64,000 bases of DNA from Thiomargarita sp. (GCA_020721005.1 DYNP01000010.1:41712-105711), one strand, 5' to 3'. Positions 28,583-39,900 are shown, counted from the first letter of the stretch. The notes: generated by a model from the letters alone, not told the origin. A program made the numbers and translations.

Positions 28583-30579
28583 AATAGGACCAAGAGGGTG
28601 AAAAATGAGTAAGCCAAATAGGTGCGAATGTTGCCAGTTTGAATGCGAGTTACTTGGCGAGCAGTGTAGTTAATCCAGTTGATGATGGGTTCGTATAAGA
28701 TGGGCCAGCTGCGATCGGCAAGGTGCAGTTGGTGATGGATTTCTCGGCTGTATAGGGTTTCGTCAATGGATTCTTTAATGGGCTCTTCAGTTTTCCAGAC
28801 GGTTTTAAAAATACGCCTTATAGGCATAGAAAAGGCGGTGGCAGTGTATTGCATGCGGGAGTTTAAGGGGCCAAATCCACAGTCCCAAGGATAGGTGCGA
28901 CGAGTTTTTTTGCGATTTTTGAGAATGAGATAAACGATTCCCCATACTGCAATAATAGAGAGTAGTACCAAAGGGGCTGAGTAAGAGGCTATTTGGGGGG
29001 AAATGGGGGTGAGCCATAACCAACCTTCGATTGGGGCGGGTGAGAATTGGAGGAGTTGGGTGTGAATGGGGTAAATAAATTGAATAAAAGTAGTTGGGAA
29101 TATGCCCAGTAGGCAGCAAAGGGTGGCTAACCAGGCTTGGGCTAAACGCATTCCCCAGCTGGTTTCTCGGGCGTGGCGAATTGCTCTGCATCTGGGTTGG
29201 CCCAGGAAGGCAATGCCAAAGGCTTTGACAAAGCAGGTGGCAGAAAGGGCTGCGGTAAGGGCGAGTAAGGCTGCACTGATGGGAATGAGGGTGCGTAAGA
29301 TGCCACTGTCTAAAACGGGAGCTTGGAGGGCAGTTTGAAAGGTTAGCCATTCTGAGGCAAAGCCGTTGAATGGGGGGAGGGCAGAGATGGAGAGACAGCC
29401 GATGAGAAAGAAGAAGGCTGTGTAGGGAATGCGGTAAATAAGTCCCCCCATGTGTTCTAAATTTTGTTCATGGGTAGTATGCAATATGCAGCCTGCGCCG
29501 AGAAATAGTAGGCTTTTGAATAGGGCATGATTTAGGGTGTGGTAAAGGGCAGCGGTGAGTCCCAAAACAGCCAGTTGGGGAAGGTCATGGGCTAGGAACA
29601 GAATGCTGAGTCCCAGTCCCATGCTGATGATGCCCATGTTCTCAATGGAAGAGTAAGCCAGTAGGCGTTTGAGATCGTTTTGGACCAGGGCATAGAGAAT
29701 GCCGAGTAGGGCGGTGAGAGCGCCGATGATCAGCAGGGTCATGCCCCATTGCCATTGGGGAGTTCCGAGTAGGTCAAAGGTGAGGCGCATGAGTCCGTAA
29801 ATGGCAATTTTGAGCATGACTCCACTCATTAGAGCGGAGATATGGGAGGGGGCAACCGGGTGGGCTTCGGGTAGCCAAGCGTGGAGGGGAACGAGTCCAG
29901 CTTTCATGCCAAAGCCAATGAGTCCCAGTACAAAGGTGAGGGTTGCCCAGTTGAGGGGAATTTCTGCTTGGCGGAAGGCAGTGAAGGTAAATTCTCCTCC
30001 AAAACTGGCTAGGATGCTGAAGGCTAATAGGATAAATAGGGCGCCCAAATGGGCCATGAACAGGTAGAGCAGTGCAGATCGACGATTAGTTGAGTTAAAG
30101 TGTTGATAGGCAACGAGAAAGTAGCTAGAAAGGGACATGAGTTCCCATGAGACCATGAACATGAAGGCGTCGTCAGCTACGAGTACCAGTTGCATACCGG
30201 TGATGAATAGGCCGGTAAACAGGCCTAGGGTGGAGAGTGAATAGGGACCGTGTTCAAATTCTCGGATATAAGCGGGGCCATAGCTGCCAATGGCGATGGT
30301 CACCAGTCCCACCAGGAGTAAGAAGAATCCAGAGAGGGCATCCAGGCGTAAATTCCAATTCAACCAAGGGGGACCTAGTGCCCAGTGAGTGGTTATGAGC
30401 ATAGGGTCTATAAGGAGACTGGATCCGACTATGGTGGCACCGAGACCAGAGAGGGTGAGGAGGAAAAAGCCTAGATAACGGGCTAACGTAGGATAAGCGT
30501 ATAAGGTTAAAAAGGTGAGGCTGGAGAGTAAGGCACTGCCAATTGCAAGGTCAAAAAACCAAAGGGGGGTTGTTTCCAT
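28567..30579 (-). CDS. HyfB/HycC/NuoL-like proton-conducting membrane subunit (670 aa)
   Basis: Antiporter-like (Proton_antipo_M) subunit of the hydrogenase-4 component B type, with about 14-16 TM helices. Family landmarks: SWELMSLSSYFLVAY (TM5 Glu region), then GFGMKAGLVPLHAWLPEAHP followed by VAPSHISALMSGVMLKIAIYG (conserved Lys/His of the proton path), NDLKRLLAYSSIENMGII, and HALFKSLLFLGAG. The C-terminal 150 residues have the CGFGP and MPIRRIFK motifs of HyfB-like proteins. In formate hydrogenlyase or Ech/Hyf complexes it is encoded with the other subunits; none of them is here. Its only partner is the overlapping coiled-coil protein. It might serve an assembly encoded elsewhere or act in a stand-alone ion-transport role. 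Confidence 0.9.
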   Translation of the reverse strand: METTPLWFFDLAIGSALLSSLTFLTLYAYPTLARYLGFFLLTLSGLGATIVGSSLLIDPMLITTHWALGPPWLNWNLRLDALSGFFLLLVGLVTIAIGSYGPAYIREFEHGPYSLSTLGLFTGLFITGMQLVLVADDAFMFMVSWELMSLSSYFLVAYQHFNSTNRRSALLYLFMAHLGALFILLAFSILASFGGEFTFTAFRQAEIPLNWATLTFVLGLIGFGMKAGLVPLHAWLPEAHPVAPSHISALMSGVMLKIAIYGLMRLTFDLLGTPQWQWGMTLLIIGALTALLGILYALVQNDLKRLLAYSSIENMGIISMGLGLSILFLAHDLPQLAVLGLTAALYHTLNHALFKSLLFLGAGCILHTTHEQNLEHMGGLIYRIPYTAFFFLIGCLSISALPPFNGFASEWLTFQTALQAPVLDSGILRTLIPISAALLALTAALSATCFVKAFGIAFLGQPRCRAIRHARETSWGMRLAQAWLATLCCLLGIFPTTFIQFIYPIHTQLLQFSPAPIEGWLWLTPISPQIASYSAPLVLLSIIAVWGIVYLILKNRKKTRRTYPWDCGFGPLNSRMQYTATAFSMPIRRIFKTVWKTEEPIKESIDETLYSREIHHQLHLADRSWPILYEPIINWINYTARQVTRIQTGNIRTYLAYSFFTLLVLLWLIT

Positions 30580-30807
30580 AGAGTATACAGTGATAGGTCA
30601 GTTGAGTAGGATAAGTACTTTAGCTTAAAAATGCAGGTTTGTCCAGTGAGTGAACCCGATACGCCTGAATAGTTAGTACTTTGTTGATGGTTTAAGTCTA
30701 CAGGGCCAACAGGATTGGGTTGAGAAAAGAGAGTTTAAATTGAATGAGTTATGTTGTACAATGGGTTTAAAATTTCAAAGGTCACCATTAAGCTAAGTAG
30801 GTAGGAT
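30580..30807. other. Divergent intergenic region between the hyfB-like gene and a sensor kinase
   Basis: 228 bp holding the upstream regions of two divergent genes. A TTGTACAAT segment lies at 30754-30762, but no -35 element fits it. No repeat of the families seen elsewhere was found. Confidence 0.4.
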
Positions 30808-33270
30808 ATGAAATTAATTCATGTTTCAGGTCAAATATTCCGCTTCTCAGTTGTTTTTCGTGTGTTCAACCGGTTGCCGCTGCGTCTTGTGTTAGTAATC
30901 CCCTTTGCCATACAAATCATGGCGGTAGCAATGATAATTGGGGCTTTGGGTTATCAGGCAGGTCAAGCGATCATTGCCGAAATGACTGATCAAATGCGGG
31001 AAGAAATTACTGGACACATTTATGATCGGGTAGTTGCTCATTTGTCTATTCCAGCCACAGTGAATCATTTTAATAAAACTGCACTTGAATATCAACAAAT
31101 TGATGTTAATAATATAGATGAAATTGCTCGCCATTTTTTGCGTCAAATCAAATTTTTTCCGGGATTAACTTATATTTCTTACACAAATAAGGAGGGTCAT
31201 ATCACCAGTGCATTTAGAGATTTTAACACTGGGGAATTGTTCACTAATTTGGCTAATCCGGAAATTCAACAGGCTCAAAATATTTATGCAACAGATGAGC
31301 AGGGTTATCGCACTCATTTGGTTAAGTCTATGCCTAACTTTGATCCACGAAAACGAATTTGGTATCAAACCGTATTGAATGCCGGTCAAGAAATTTGGTA
31401 TCCAGTGTACAAGTATTTTTCCTTTGATGGACTTGGGGTTGGCTTGGGCACTCCCATTTATGACAGTCAAAAGCAATTTCAAGGTTTATTCACTGCCGAC
31501 ATGTCATTGAGTAAACTCAGTGAATTTCTGCGAGAATTAAAAATTGGTCATTCTGGAGTGGCATTTATCATTGAAGAAGATGGGACTATGATTGCCAGTT
31601 CAGATGGAGCACCGTTGTTTAAAAATGAGAATGGAGAAACTCGTCGTCTGAAAGCCTTGGACATGGAACACTTATTGATTCATCATAGTTTTTCTTATTT
31701 GCAGCAACAAGTACCCAATTTTACTTCAGTTCCTCATAAACAACAATTTGATTTTGAACTTGATCAAGCCCAACATTTCCTACAAGTCACGCCCTTAACT
31801 TATCAAGGACATTTGCGTTGGTGGATCATGGTGGTTATGCCACAAGCCGATTTTATGCAACATATTGAAGACATGACTCGCTTTACGGTCATATTATCAA
31901 TAGTGGCAATGTTGATATCTGTGCTCATTGGTTTATGGACTGTGCGCTGGATTGTCAAACCTATTTTAACTCTAAGTCAGGCCGCTAAAAATTTGGCTGC
32001 CGGTCACTGGCAACATGACATGCCCATGGAACGCCAAGATGAGTTGGGCGATCTGGCCCGAGCATTCAAACGCATGGCTGGACAACTGAACATTTCGTTT
32101 AAAACTATTCAAGATAATGAAATTCGTTTAAAACAATTTTTAGAAGCCATGCCAGTTGGGATTATTGTTTTTAACCCCGATCACCAAGTCAGTTATGTCA
32201 ATCAACAAACCATCAAACTGCTGGGTCAACCGCTTGTTATTTTCGACAACATAAATTTTTATCAAGCCGGGACTCACACTCTATATCCTGTTAAAAATAG
32301 ACCTGATTTGCGGGCTTTACGCGGTGAAACTTCCACCGTGGATGACATCCATGTTTACTGTGCAGGGTTCATTAAGCCATTGGAAGTTTGGGGCACTCCT
32401 ATTTTTGACAAGCAAGGTCAAATTACTTATGCAATCATGGTCTTGCATGACATTACAGAGCGCAAACAAGCAGAGCAAGATCGGGTTACTTTAGTTCAAG
32501 AGCAAGAGGCAAAAAATGCAGCTTTGCTCTACAGTGCCCAAATTAAAGAGAAAAATTTGGAACTGTTGAGACTCAATCAGGAAAAAAATGAATTTTTAAG
32601 CATTGTGGCTCATGATCTCAAAAATCCATTGTCGGGCATGTTGGGACTTTCCGAACTGTTGATTGAATCTAAAGGCAATATGTTACCGCAAGAATTGTTA
32701 GAATATGCCAAAATGTTAAAAAGCAACTCAGAAAATATGTTTCAATTGGTCACCAATTTATTGGATGTCAATGCCATTGAATTGGGTAAATTTCAATTGG
32801 AATTGCGGCCCTTTGATATGTTATCCGCCATACAACTGTTGGTTGAGAATTATCGGGGCAGAGCGCATGCCAAAAACATTCAAATACAGTTAATTGGCAA
32901 AGAAAGCAACTATGTCGCCCTTTTAGATGGTAACAGTATTTATCAAGTGTTGGACAATCTACTTTCCAATGCAATCAAATATTCTCCACTCGGAAAAACG
33001 GTGGTTATTCGTCTTCATAAGTTAGCCAATGAAATTCATTGCGCAATTCAGGATGAAGGGGCTGGATTGACCACTCAAGATCAACAACGCTTATTTGGAA
33101 AATTCACTCGTTTAACTACCCAGCCTACGGGTGGAGAACATTCCACTGGTTTAGGTTTGTTCATCGTCAAAAAACTGGTAGAAGCCATGCATGGACGAGT
33201 ATGGTGTGAGAGCGAATTGGGAATAGGGACTACATTTTGGGTGGCATTCCCACGGGAATTGTCAACTTAA
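30808..33270 (+). CDS. Sensor histidine kinase: Cache-HAMP-PAS-HisKA-HATPase (820 aa)
   Basis: Inner-membrane sensor. TM1 is at about residues 25-50. The periplasmic dCache-like domain (about 50-355) contains FFPGLTYISYTNKEG, DPRKRIWYQ and LFTADMSLSKLSEFL. TM2 is at about 359-383, HAMP about 384-436, PAS about 445-560, then a coiled coil. HisKA has His602 in IVAHDLKNPLSG. HATPase covers about 700-815 (NLLSNAIKYSP, DEGAGL, STGLGLFIVKKL). No receiver or linked response regulator is present. Its kinase core is clearly paralogous to that of the Ser/Thr-histidine kinase ending at 42347 (shared FGKF.RLT.QPTG..NSTGLGLFI-type stretch). Output partner unknown. Confidence 0.92.
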   Translation: MKLIHVSGQIFRFSVVFRVFNRLPLRLVLVIPFAIQIMAVAMIIGALGYQAGQAIIAEMTDQMREEITGHIYDRVVAHLSIPATVNHFNKTALEYQQIDVNNIDEIARHFLRQIKFFPGLTYISYTNKEGHITSAFRDFNTGELFTNLANPEIQQAQNIYATDEQGYRTHLVKSMPNFDPRKRIWYQTVLNAGQEIWYPVYKYFSFDGLGVGLGTPIYDSQKQFQGLFTADMSLSKLSEFLRELKIGHSGVAFIIEEDGTMIASSDGAPLFKNENGETRRLKALDMEHLLIHHSFSYLQQQVPNFTSVPHKQQFDFELDQAQHFLQVTPLTYQGHLRWWIMVVMPQADFMQHIEDMTRFTVILSIVAMLISVLIGLWTVRWIVKPILTLSQAAKNLAAGHWQHDMPMERQDELGDLARAFKRMAGQLNISFKTIQDNEIRLKQFLEAMPVGIIVFNPDHQVSYVNQQTIKLLGQPLVIFDNINFYQAGTHTLYPVKNRPDLRALRGETSTVDDIHVYCAGFIKPLEVWGTPIFDKQGQITYAIMVLHDITERKQAEQDRVTLVQEQEAKNAALLYSAQIKEKNLELLRLNQEKNEFLSIVAHDLKNPLSGMLGLSELLIESKGNMLPQELLEYAKMLKSNSENMFQLVTNLLDVNAIELGKFQLELRPFDMLSAIQLLVENYRGRAHAKNIQIQLIGKESNYVALLDGNSIYQVLDNLLSNAIKYSPLGKTVVIRLHKLANEIHCAIQDEGAGLTTQDQQRLFGKFTRLTTQPTGGEHSTGLGLFIVKKLVEAMHGRVWCESELGIGTTFWVAFPRELST

Positions 33271-33285
33271 TCCTTGTCCTCCTAA

Positions 33286-34068
33286 TTATTCTCCGGGTGA
33301 TTCCTGTTTCCAATCCTCTTCCTGAACCGTGATTGAGGAAAATTCCCCGGGAACTTCCCGTCTCAAATTACCCTCTCGAATTGAGATTGGAGTAGATACG
33401 CTGACTTCTTCCATAACTTCCTGAATTGGAATGGAATTACCTGTTTGTTCCCCCACGGCTTCTCCCACTTCCTCGATCAAATTTCCTTCCTCAAAAGTTT
33501 CCTCAAACAATTCCCCTTGTAAATTTAAAGTTTGTAATTCCGCTAATGTAGGTAGATCGCTGAGATGTTTCAGGTTAAAGTGATTTAAAAAATCCCGCGT
33601 AGTGCCATAAAGCGCAGGATGACCGGGACTGTCTCGATAAGCCAAGATACGAATCCAACGATATTCCAATAACTTTTTGATAATTTCGCTGCTGACAGTA
33701 ATGCCACGAATGTTCTCAATATCATGACGAGTGATGGGTTGGCGGTAGGCAATGATTGCTAAAGTTTCTAATAGGGCTCGAGAATAACGAGGAGGTTGTT
33801 GTTTCCAGAGGCGTTTAATCCAAGGTGCAAATTCAGTTCTCACTTGAAATCGAAATCCTCCTGCCACTTCAGTTAATTCTAAACTGTGGTGTTGATAATC
33901 CTCTTGTAAGGCTTTGATAGCTGAGCGAATTATTTGACGAGAGGGGGGCTCAAAATCAGTTATTCCCGGTTCAAAGAAAAGTGCGGACAGTTGGTCCAGC
34001 GTCAAAGGTTGTGGACTGGCAAATAAGGCGGCTTCTACAATGGGTTTGATAAAATGCAGATCACTCAT
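33286..34068 (-). CDS. scpB: Segregation and condensation protein B
   Basis: Winged-helix partner of ScpA and the SMC ATPase, acting in chromosome condensation and segregation. ScpB landmarks: PIVEAALFASPQPLTLDQLSALF at the N-terminus, RYSRALLETLAIIAYRQPITR (about 100-120) and IRGITVSSEIIKKLLEYRWI. The final 75 residues or so are an acidic, Glu/Val/Ser-rich tail beyond the usual conserved core and are probably disordered. The ATG overlaps the scpA stop in an ATGA arrangement (34065-34068), so the two are translationally coupled. The order trpS-scpA-scpB is seen in other gammaproteobacteria. Confidence 0.95.
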   Translation of the reverse strand: MSDLHFIKPIVEAALFASPQPLTLDQLSALFFEPGITDFEPPSRQIIRSAIKALQEDYQHHSLELTEVAGGFRFQVRTEFAPWIKRLWKQQPPRYSRALLETLAIIAYRQPITRHDIENIRGITVSSEIIKKLLEYRWIRILAYRDSPGHPALYGTTRDFLNHFNLKHLSDLPTLAELQTLNLQGELFEETFEEGNLIEEVGEAVGEQTGNSIPIQEVMEEVSVSTPISIREGNLRREVPGEFSSITVQEEDWKQESPGE

Positions 34069-34850
34069 GTTATATGTGTGATTTGTAAGGGGCTGAAAGG
34101 GGTAACTTGGATGATGTGAATTAAGGATTCTCTAGCCAATTCTAAGATGGCAAGTAAAGTAACTACGGCGCCGGCTCGACCTTCTTCAAGGGTGAATAGG
34201 TGTGTAAATTGGAGAGAATGCTGAGTTTTGAGTTGGTCTAGGATGAAACTCATGCGTTCCCGAACAGATAAAGGTTCTTTTAATACTTGGTGGGAGGTGA
34301 AGAGAATAGCGCGTTGCATAACTTCTTGCATGGTTTTCAAGAGGATATTCCAGGTGACCGGGGGCACGATAATATCTTTGGGCAGTTTGGGTAAATCGAT
34401 TGAGACTGGAAAAGTATCTCGTCCCACTTGAGGTAGTTCCCAGAGTTGTTGAGCGGCTTGTTTGAATAGGGCATATTCTTGCAGTTGACGAATTAAACGG
34501 ACTCTGGGATCGGAGTTTTGTTCTTCCCCGGTCTCTTGTGGTTGCGGCAGGAGCATTTGGGATTTGATTTCGGTAAGCAGAGCCGCCATGACCAGATAGT
34601 CTGCAGCCAGATCGAGTTGTAAGTCTTTGATTAGGGTGACATATTCCAAGTATTGACGGGTGATTTCAGCAATGGGAACGTTAAGAATATCAAAGTTTTG
34701 ACGTTGAATCAGGTAGAGTAATAAGTCCAAGGGACCTTCAAAACTTTCCAGAAATATTCTCAGTGCTTCTGGGGGAATGTATAGATCCGTGGGTAAAGTT
34801 TCTAGGGGTTTGCCTTGAATGATCGCTGGAATGGCTGGGATGCTTGTCAT
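34065..34850 (-). CDS. scpA: Segregation and condensation protein A
   Basis: Kleisin subunit that bridges SMC heads and binds ScpB. Landmarks: FEGPLDLLLYLIQRQNFDILNVPIAEITRQY (about 34-64, N-terminal SMC-neck-binding helices), YLVMAALLTEIKSQMLLP, and the C-terminal winged helix (VVTLLAILELARESLI). Its length of 261 residues is typical. It starts 24 nt after the trpS stop and overlaps scpB by 4 nt; the operon probably reads trpS-scpA-scpB. Confidence 0.96.
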   Translation of the reverse strand: MTSIPAIPAIIQGKPLETLPTDLYIPPEALRIFLESFEGPLDLLLYLIQRQNFDILNVPIAEITRQYLEYVTLIKDLQLDLAADYLVMAALLTEIKSQMLLPQPQETGEEQNSDPRVRLIRQLQEYALFKQAAQQLWELPQVGRDTFPVSIDLPKLPKDIIVPPVTWNILLKTMQEVMQRAILFTSHQVLKEPLSVRERMSFILDQLKTQHSLQFTHLFTLEEGRAGAVVTLLAILELARESLIHIIQVTPFSPLQITHIT

Positions 34851-34874
34851 GTCAATTTGATGGGGGAAGGTCAG

Positions 34875-36086
34875 CTAGCGGTAAATGAGGCCCATGGCTT
34901 GGCGCACTTCTTCCAAGGTTTCTCGAGCCAAGGCTCTGGCTTTTTCACAGCCTTCGGTTAAAATGGCGCGGACTGATTCTGGCTCTGTTAAGTAGTGTTG
35001 AGATCGTTCTCTAATGGGGGAAAGTTCAGTGAGAATGCTTTCTATGACGGGTTGTTTGCAGTCTAAACAGCCAATTTTGGCTGTTTGGCAGCCGTTTTGT
35101 ACCCAATTTTTAATTTCGTCCGATGAATAAATTTGGTGAAAACGCCAGACTGGACATTTTTCCGGGTCGCCAACATCAGTTCTTCGTACTCTTGCTGGAT
35201 CGGTGGGCATGGTACGAATTTTGTTTTCAACAGTGGTGGGAGAATCTCGCAGGCCAATGGTGTTATTGTAGGATTTGGACATTTTTTGGCCATCCAGTCC
35301 CGGCATTTTGGAGGTGGGGGTTAAGAGTACTTCTGGTTCTGGCAAAATGGTTTTGGTTTGTCCTTCCAAATAGCCAAGTAGACGTTTTTTGTCACCCAAG
35401 GTGATGTTTTGTTGGCTGTCGACCAGGGCTTGGGCGGTGCTTAAGGCATCTTCTTCTCCTTGTTGTTGGTAACGTTTTCTTAAATCTTTGTATAATTTGG
35501 CATTTTTCTTCCCAAGTTTTCGAATGGCTTCCTTGGCATTTTCTTCAAAATTGGGTTCCTTGCCGTAAAGATGATTGAAACGGCGAGCCAATTCTCGTGT
35601 AAATTCAATGTGAGGCACTTGATCTTCACCAACTGGGACCAGACTGGCTTTATAGATCAGGATATCGGCACTTTGTAATAGAGGATAGCCTAAAAAACCG
35701 TAGGTGGAGAGGTCCTTATCTTGCAATTTTTGTTGCTGGTCCTTGTAGGTCGGCACGCGTTCCAACCAGCTTAAAGGTGTGGACATGGACATGAGTAGAT
35801 GTAATTCGGCATGTTCAGGCACTTTGGATTGAATGAATAGGGTGGCTTCTCCCGGATGAATGCCCACGGCTAACCAGTCAATGAGCATGTCCCAAACGTT
35901 GGGGGCAATGATGCCAACATTGTCATATTCAGTGGTCAAAGCATGCCAGTCGGCGACGAAGAAATAACAGGGGTATTCGTGTTGTAAACGCAGCCAGTTA
36001 TTTAATACTCCACGTAAATGACCAAGGTGTAATTGGCCGGTAGGTCGCATACCTGATAATACCCGTTGCGCACTTGATGAGTTCAA
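34875..36086 (-). CDS. trpS: Tryptophanyl-tRNA synthetase
   Basis: Class I aminoacyl-tRNA synthetase charging tRNA-Trp. The HIGH-type motif appears as QLHLGHLRG (about residues 18-26) and the KMSKS loop as GQKMSKSYNN (about 268-277). ADWHALTTEYD and GEDQVPHIEFTRELARRFN are family segments. At 403 residues it is the longer bacterial form. An insertion at about 193-215 and 345-360 (with CxxC-like CLDCKQP) is compatible with that subgroup. It is the first gene of the trpS-scpA-scpB unit. Confidence 0.96.
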   Translation of the reverse strand: MNSSSAQRVLSGMRPTGQLHLGHLRGVLNNWLRLQHEYPCYFFVADWHALTTEYDNVGIIAPNVWDMLIDWLAVGIHPGEATLFIQSKVPEHAELHLLMSMSTPLSWLERVPTYKDQQQKLQDKDLSTYGFLGYPLLQSADILIYKASLVPVGEDQVPHIEFTRELARRFNHLYGKEPNFEENAKEAIRKLGKKNAKLYKDLRKRYQQQGEEDALSTAQALVDSQQNITLGDKKRLLGYLEGQTKTILPEPEVLLTPTSKMPGLDGQKMSKSYNNTIGLRDSPTTVENKIRTMPTDPARVRRTDVGDPEKCPVWRFHQIYSSDEIKNWVQNGCQTAKIGCLDCKQPVIESILTELSPIRERSQHYLTEPESVRAILTEGCEKARALARETLEEVRQAMGLIYR

Positions 36087-36992
36087 AATCTATGGCTCCT
36101 GAAGGATCGAATTGACTTATGGTGAATTGAGGTTACGGTGTACTGAATTTTGGAAGCGATGGGGGACACGGTTTCACAATAATCCTTGTCCATGAAGAGT
36201 AGTTTTATTGGCAAGGACAATTTTGGCAAGGACAGTTAAGATTTAGTCCGTGTCTCAAACAAGTGAGGATGATTTTAATGTGTTTTTCCAAGTAGATGCA
36301 AATCATATCTGTTATTTTATCCCATTTTATTCTGAATCTACGTTATTTATCGCAAAATAATCGCCAAAACTCCGCCAAACCCAAAGGATGAATATCTAAA
36401 CTTAACATTTTCTCAAAAATAAAGTATATTGCAATAGCTCATCTTCACTCAATGGTCAGTAATTAAATTAAATACTTCAATTGGCAGTCTATAAGAATAA
36501 GTAGATTATCACATCCTTATATTATAAAATCCTCATATTGCTCTTAACCCTTGATCATCCTATAAACCCTTGAACAGTGTATAATCCTTAAATTTTCTCC
36601 CATACTCTTTAACATCCATAACCAAATTAGGGAGGCGAAAAAGTCTACTTTAAATTAGAATGTATTATTAACTTCATGGCATACAATTTCCAAATCAGAC
36701 CGATAATTTATTGAAATTAAGAAACTATTTTTAAAATACCCCCCCATAACTCGCTCAAATGAATTCGTAACTTAAGGACGGGCGTCAATTTCTGAATATA
36801 AAGTATAACTCTCCCAAGCCACCTCACCCATTTATTCACTTCAATTTGGGATACTCCTATTATGACAGCCCGGATGACTGACCCAAAACCCTCATCAATA
36901 TACCCCTAAAGACTCACAAATACCTTGATGCCTTTTCCCCTTCCAACAAAATAGCCTAATCACTCAAATTACTATTAACTCGATAAACCAAC
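36087..36992. other. Long AT-rich divergent intergenic region
   Basis: 906 bp between trpS (-) and the Ser/Thr-histidine kinase (+) without a plausible gene or RNA. TATAAT occurs at 36580-36585, but the upstream TTGATC is 23 bp away, so no promoter is claimed. The last 200 bp are pyrimidine-rich. No copies of the window's dispersed repeats were found here. Confidence 0.6.
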
Positions 36993-39900
36993 ATGTTTGC
37001 ACTATCCGGCTATACGATCTCTACGACCCTTTATCATAACACTAAAACCATTCTTTACAAAGCCATTAGAGAACTGGATAAAAAGGCAGTTATTATTAAA
37101 CTATTAAACTCCGAATATCCAGCCCCCAAAGAACTATTTCGACTCAGATATGAATATGAAATTACTCAAAAAATTCAAGCCAATGGAATCATTAAATCCT
37201 ATAGCTTAGAACCTTATGACAATGGTCTGGCTCTTATTTTAGAAGACTGTGACGGTGTTTCCCTAAAAAACTATTTAAAACAACACACCCTCCACCTAGA
37301 AACCACCCTCAAAATCATTACTCAAATTGCAGAAACATTAGAAGAATTACACCAACAATCAGTCATTCATAAAGACATCAAACCTGCCAATATCATCTTC
37401 AATCCAGACACAGAACAAGTCAAACTCACTGATTTTAGTATCTCAACCCTAAATACCATTGACAATCAACTCCTTACAGCTCCCAACGTATTAGAAGGTA
37501 CCTTGGCCTACATGTCGCCAGAACAAACTGGCCGTATGAATCGCAAAGTTGATCATCGAAGCGACTTTTATTCCCTGGGAATTACTTTCTACGAAATCCT
37601 CGTTGGACAACTGCCCTTCAACTTTGAAGACCCCTTGGAACTCGTCCATGCCCACATTGCCAAACAACCCCTTGCCCCTCACCAACTTAACCCTTCAATT
37701 CCCGAACCCATCTCTAATATCGTGCTCAAACTGCTCGAAAAAAATGCGGAATCCCGTTACCAAAGCGCCTTTGGTCTAAAAATGGATCTACAAATTTGCC
37801 TGCATCAACTACAAACCACAGGCAAAATTGAACCTTTCAACTATGGCCAATATGACCTCTCCGAACAATTCCAAATCTCTCAAAAACTTTATGGCCGAAA
37901 AACCCATATAGAAACCCTACTTGCCAGCTTTGACAAAGCCTGCCAAGGACAAATGGAAATGGTACTCATCTCTGGCTATGCTGGAATTGGCAAAACTGCC
38001 CTGGTCCAAGAAATCTACAAACCCATCACCGAAAGAAAAGGCTATTTCATTTCTGGACAATTTGAACAATTCAAGAGGAACACCCCCTACAGCGCCATCA
38101 TCCAAGCCTTTGAAGAATTGATCAAACAACTCCTGGTCGAAAATGAAACCAAACTCAAAGAATGGCAAGAAAAACTGCAAGCCACCCTAGGTAACAACGC
38201 CCAAGTTATTATCGATGTCATTCCAGAATTAGAACTCATTATCGGTCCCCAACTTCCTCTCCCTAATCTTCCTCCCAACCAAGCACTTAACCGCTTCAAC
38301 CTCGTCTTTCAAAACTTCATCAGCACCTTTACCAAACCCGAACACCCACTGGTCATCTTTCTTGACGACCTACAATGGGCAGATTCTGCCAGTCTCAAAC
38401 TGCTACAATCCCTGATCACTGCCCCCTATAAACACCACCTGCTCATCATTGCCGCTTATCGGGACCATGAAGTTAAAGCTGCCCACCCCCTACAACTCAC
38501 CCTAGAAGAAATTTACAAAACCAACCAAACCATCAAATACATCTCCCTGCCCCCCCTTAACCTAACTGACATTAACTACCTACTTGCTGACACCCTAAAC
38601 ACCTCACTTGTAAAAACTCAAGCACTCAGCGAACTTATTATCAACAAAACTCAAGGTAACCCCTTCTTTGTTATCGAATTTTTAAAATCCCTCTACAAAC
38701 AAAACTTCCTCTACTTTCAAAAACCCACCTCTCCTCTATCCTTAAACACCCAACAAGGTTGGCAATGGGACCTTAGCAAAATTCAAATCTGTGACATCAC
38801 CGACAACCTGGTCGAACTCACCATCAACAAAATTCAAAAACTCTCCCCTCAAAACCAAAACATTCTGCAACTGGCCGCCTGCATTGGCCAACAATTTGAA
38901 CTAGAAACCCTGATCTCTGTCTCTGGTAACAACGCCATTAACACCATCAACTCATTACAAGAAGCAGTCCTAGAAGGACTCATTTTACCCCTAAATAATG
39001 ACCCCTTTCAACTCTCACTACTCAGTTGTTCCACTTTACTGACCATAGAAAAGCCTCCTCTAGCCTCTGAATACAAATTTGTCCATGAACGCATTCGTCA
39101 AGCTGCCTACAGTCTCATTCCCACCAAACAGCAACAACAAATTCACTACCAGATTGGCCAAGTTTTGACCCAAAATTCCTATCCCTATCAACAATCTACC
39201 GGAGAACACATTTTTGGAATCGTCAACCAACTCAATCTGGGGCGCTACCTTATCCTAGAACAAACCAAAAAAGACGAACTGGCTAAACTCAACTTACTCG
39301 CTGCCCAAAAAGCCAAAACTTCAGCAGCTTACGAATCTGCCCTCAAGTATCTGAAAATTAGCCTAGAATTGATTGGGGAACAAGCTTGGCAACGTCTTTA
39401 CCAATTTACTCTATCAGTTTCAGTGGAAGCCTCCGAAATGGCTTACTTAATAGGAACATTCAATCAAATGGAAATCCTCACTGATAACATCTTACAAAAT
39501 GCCCATTCCTTATTAGATAAAATCAGCGCCTATGAAATCAAGATGCAGGCCTACAAAGCTCAGAATAACCCCTCGAAAGCCATTGAGACGGGTCTGTTTA
39601 TTCTCAAACACTTAAATATCCATTTCCCCAACAATCCCAATAAATTACACTTTCTCATTGGCTCATTAACCACCAAACTGGCACTTCTTAGGCGACCCAT
39701 TTCTGCCCTCAGTCAACTGCCCACCATGACTGATCCCAAACAACTGGCAATCATGCGAATTCTCCTCAGCATCAGCCCGGCAATTTATGCAATCCGACCA
39801 GAATTATTGCCACTTATCACCTTTAAAAGAGTCAAACTCTCCATAAAATATGGTAATGCCTATGAATCTGCCCCAGCCTATGCTAGCTATGGTTATCTGC

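Noticed and set aside
28567-30579. Hydrogenase-4 or formate hydrogenlyase operon
   Set aside because: Only the HyfB-like subunit is present; no hydrogenase large/small subunits or other membrane subunits were found.
36551-36585. Promoter TTGATC...TATAAT in the trpS upstream region
   Set aside because: The spacer is 23 bp, too long; no extended -10 is present.
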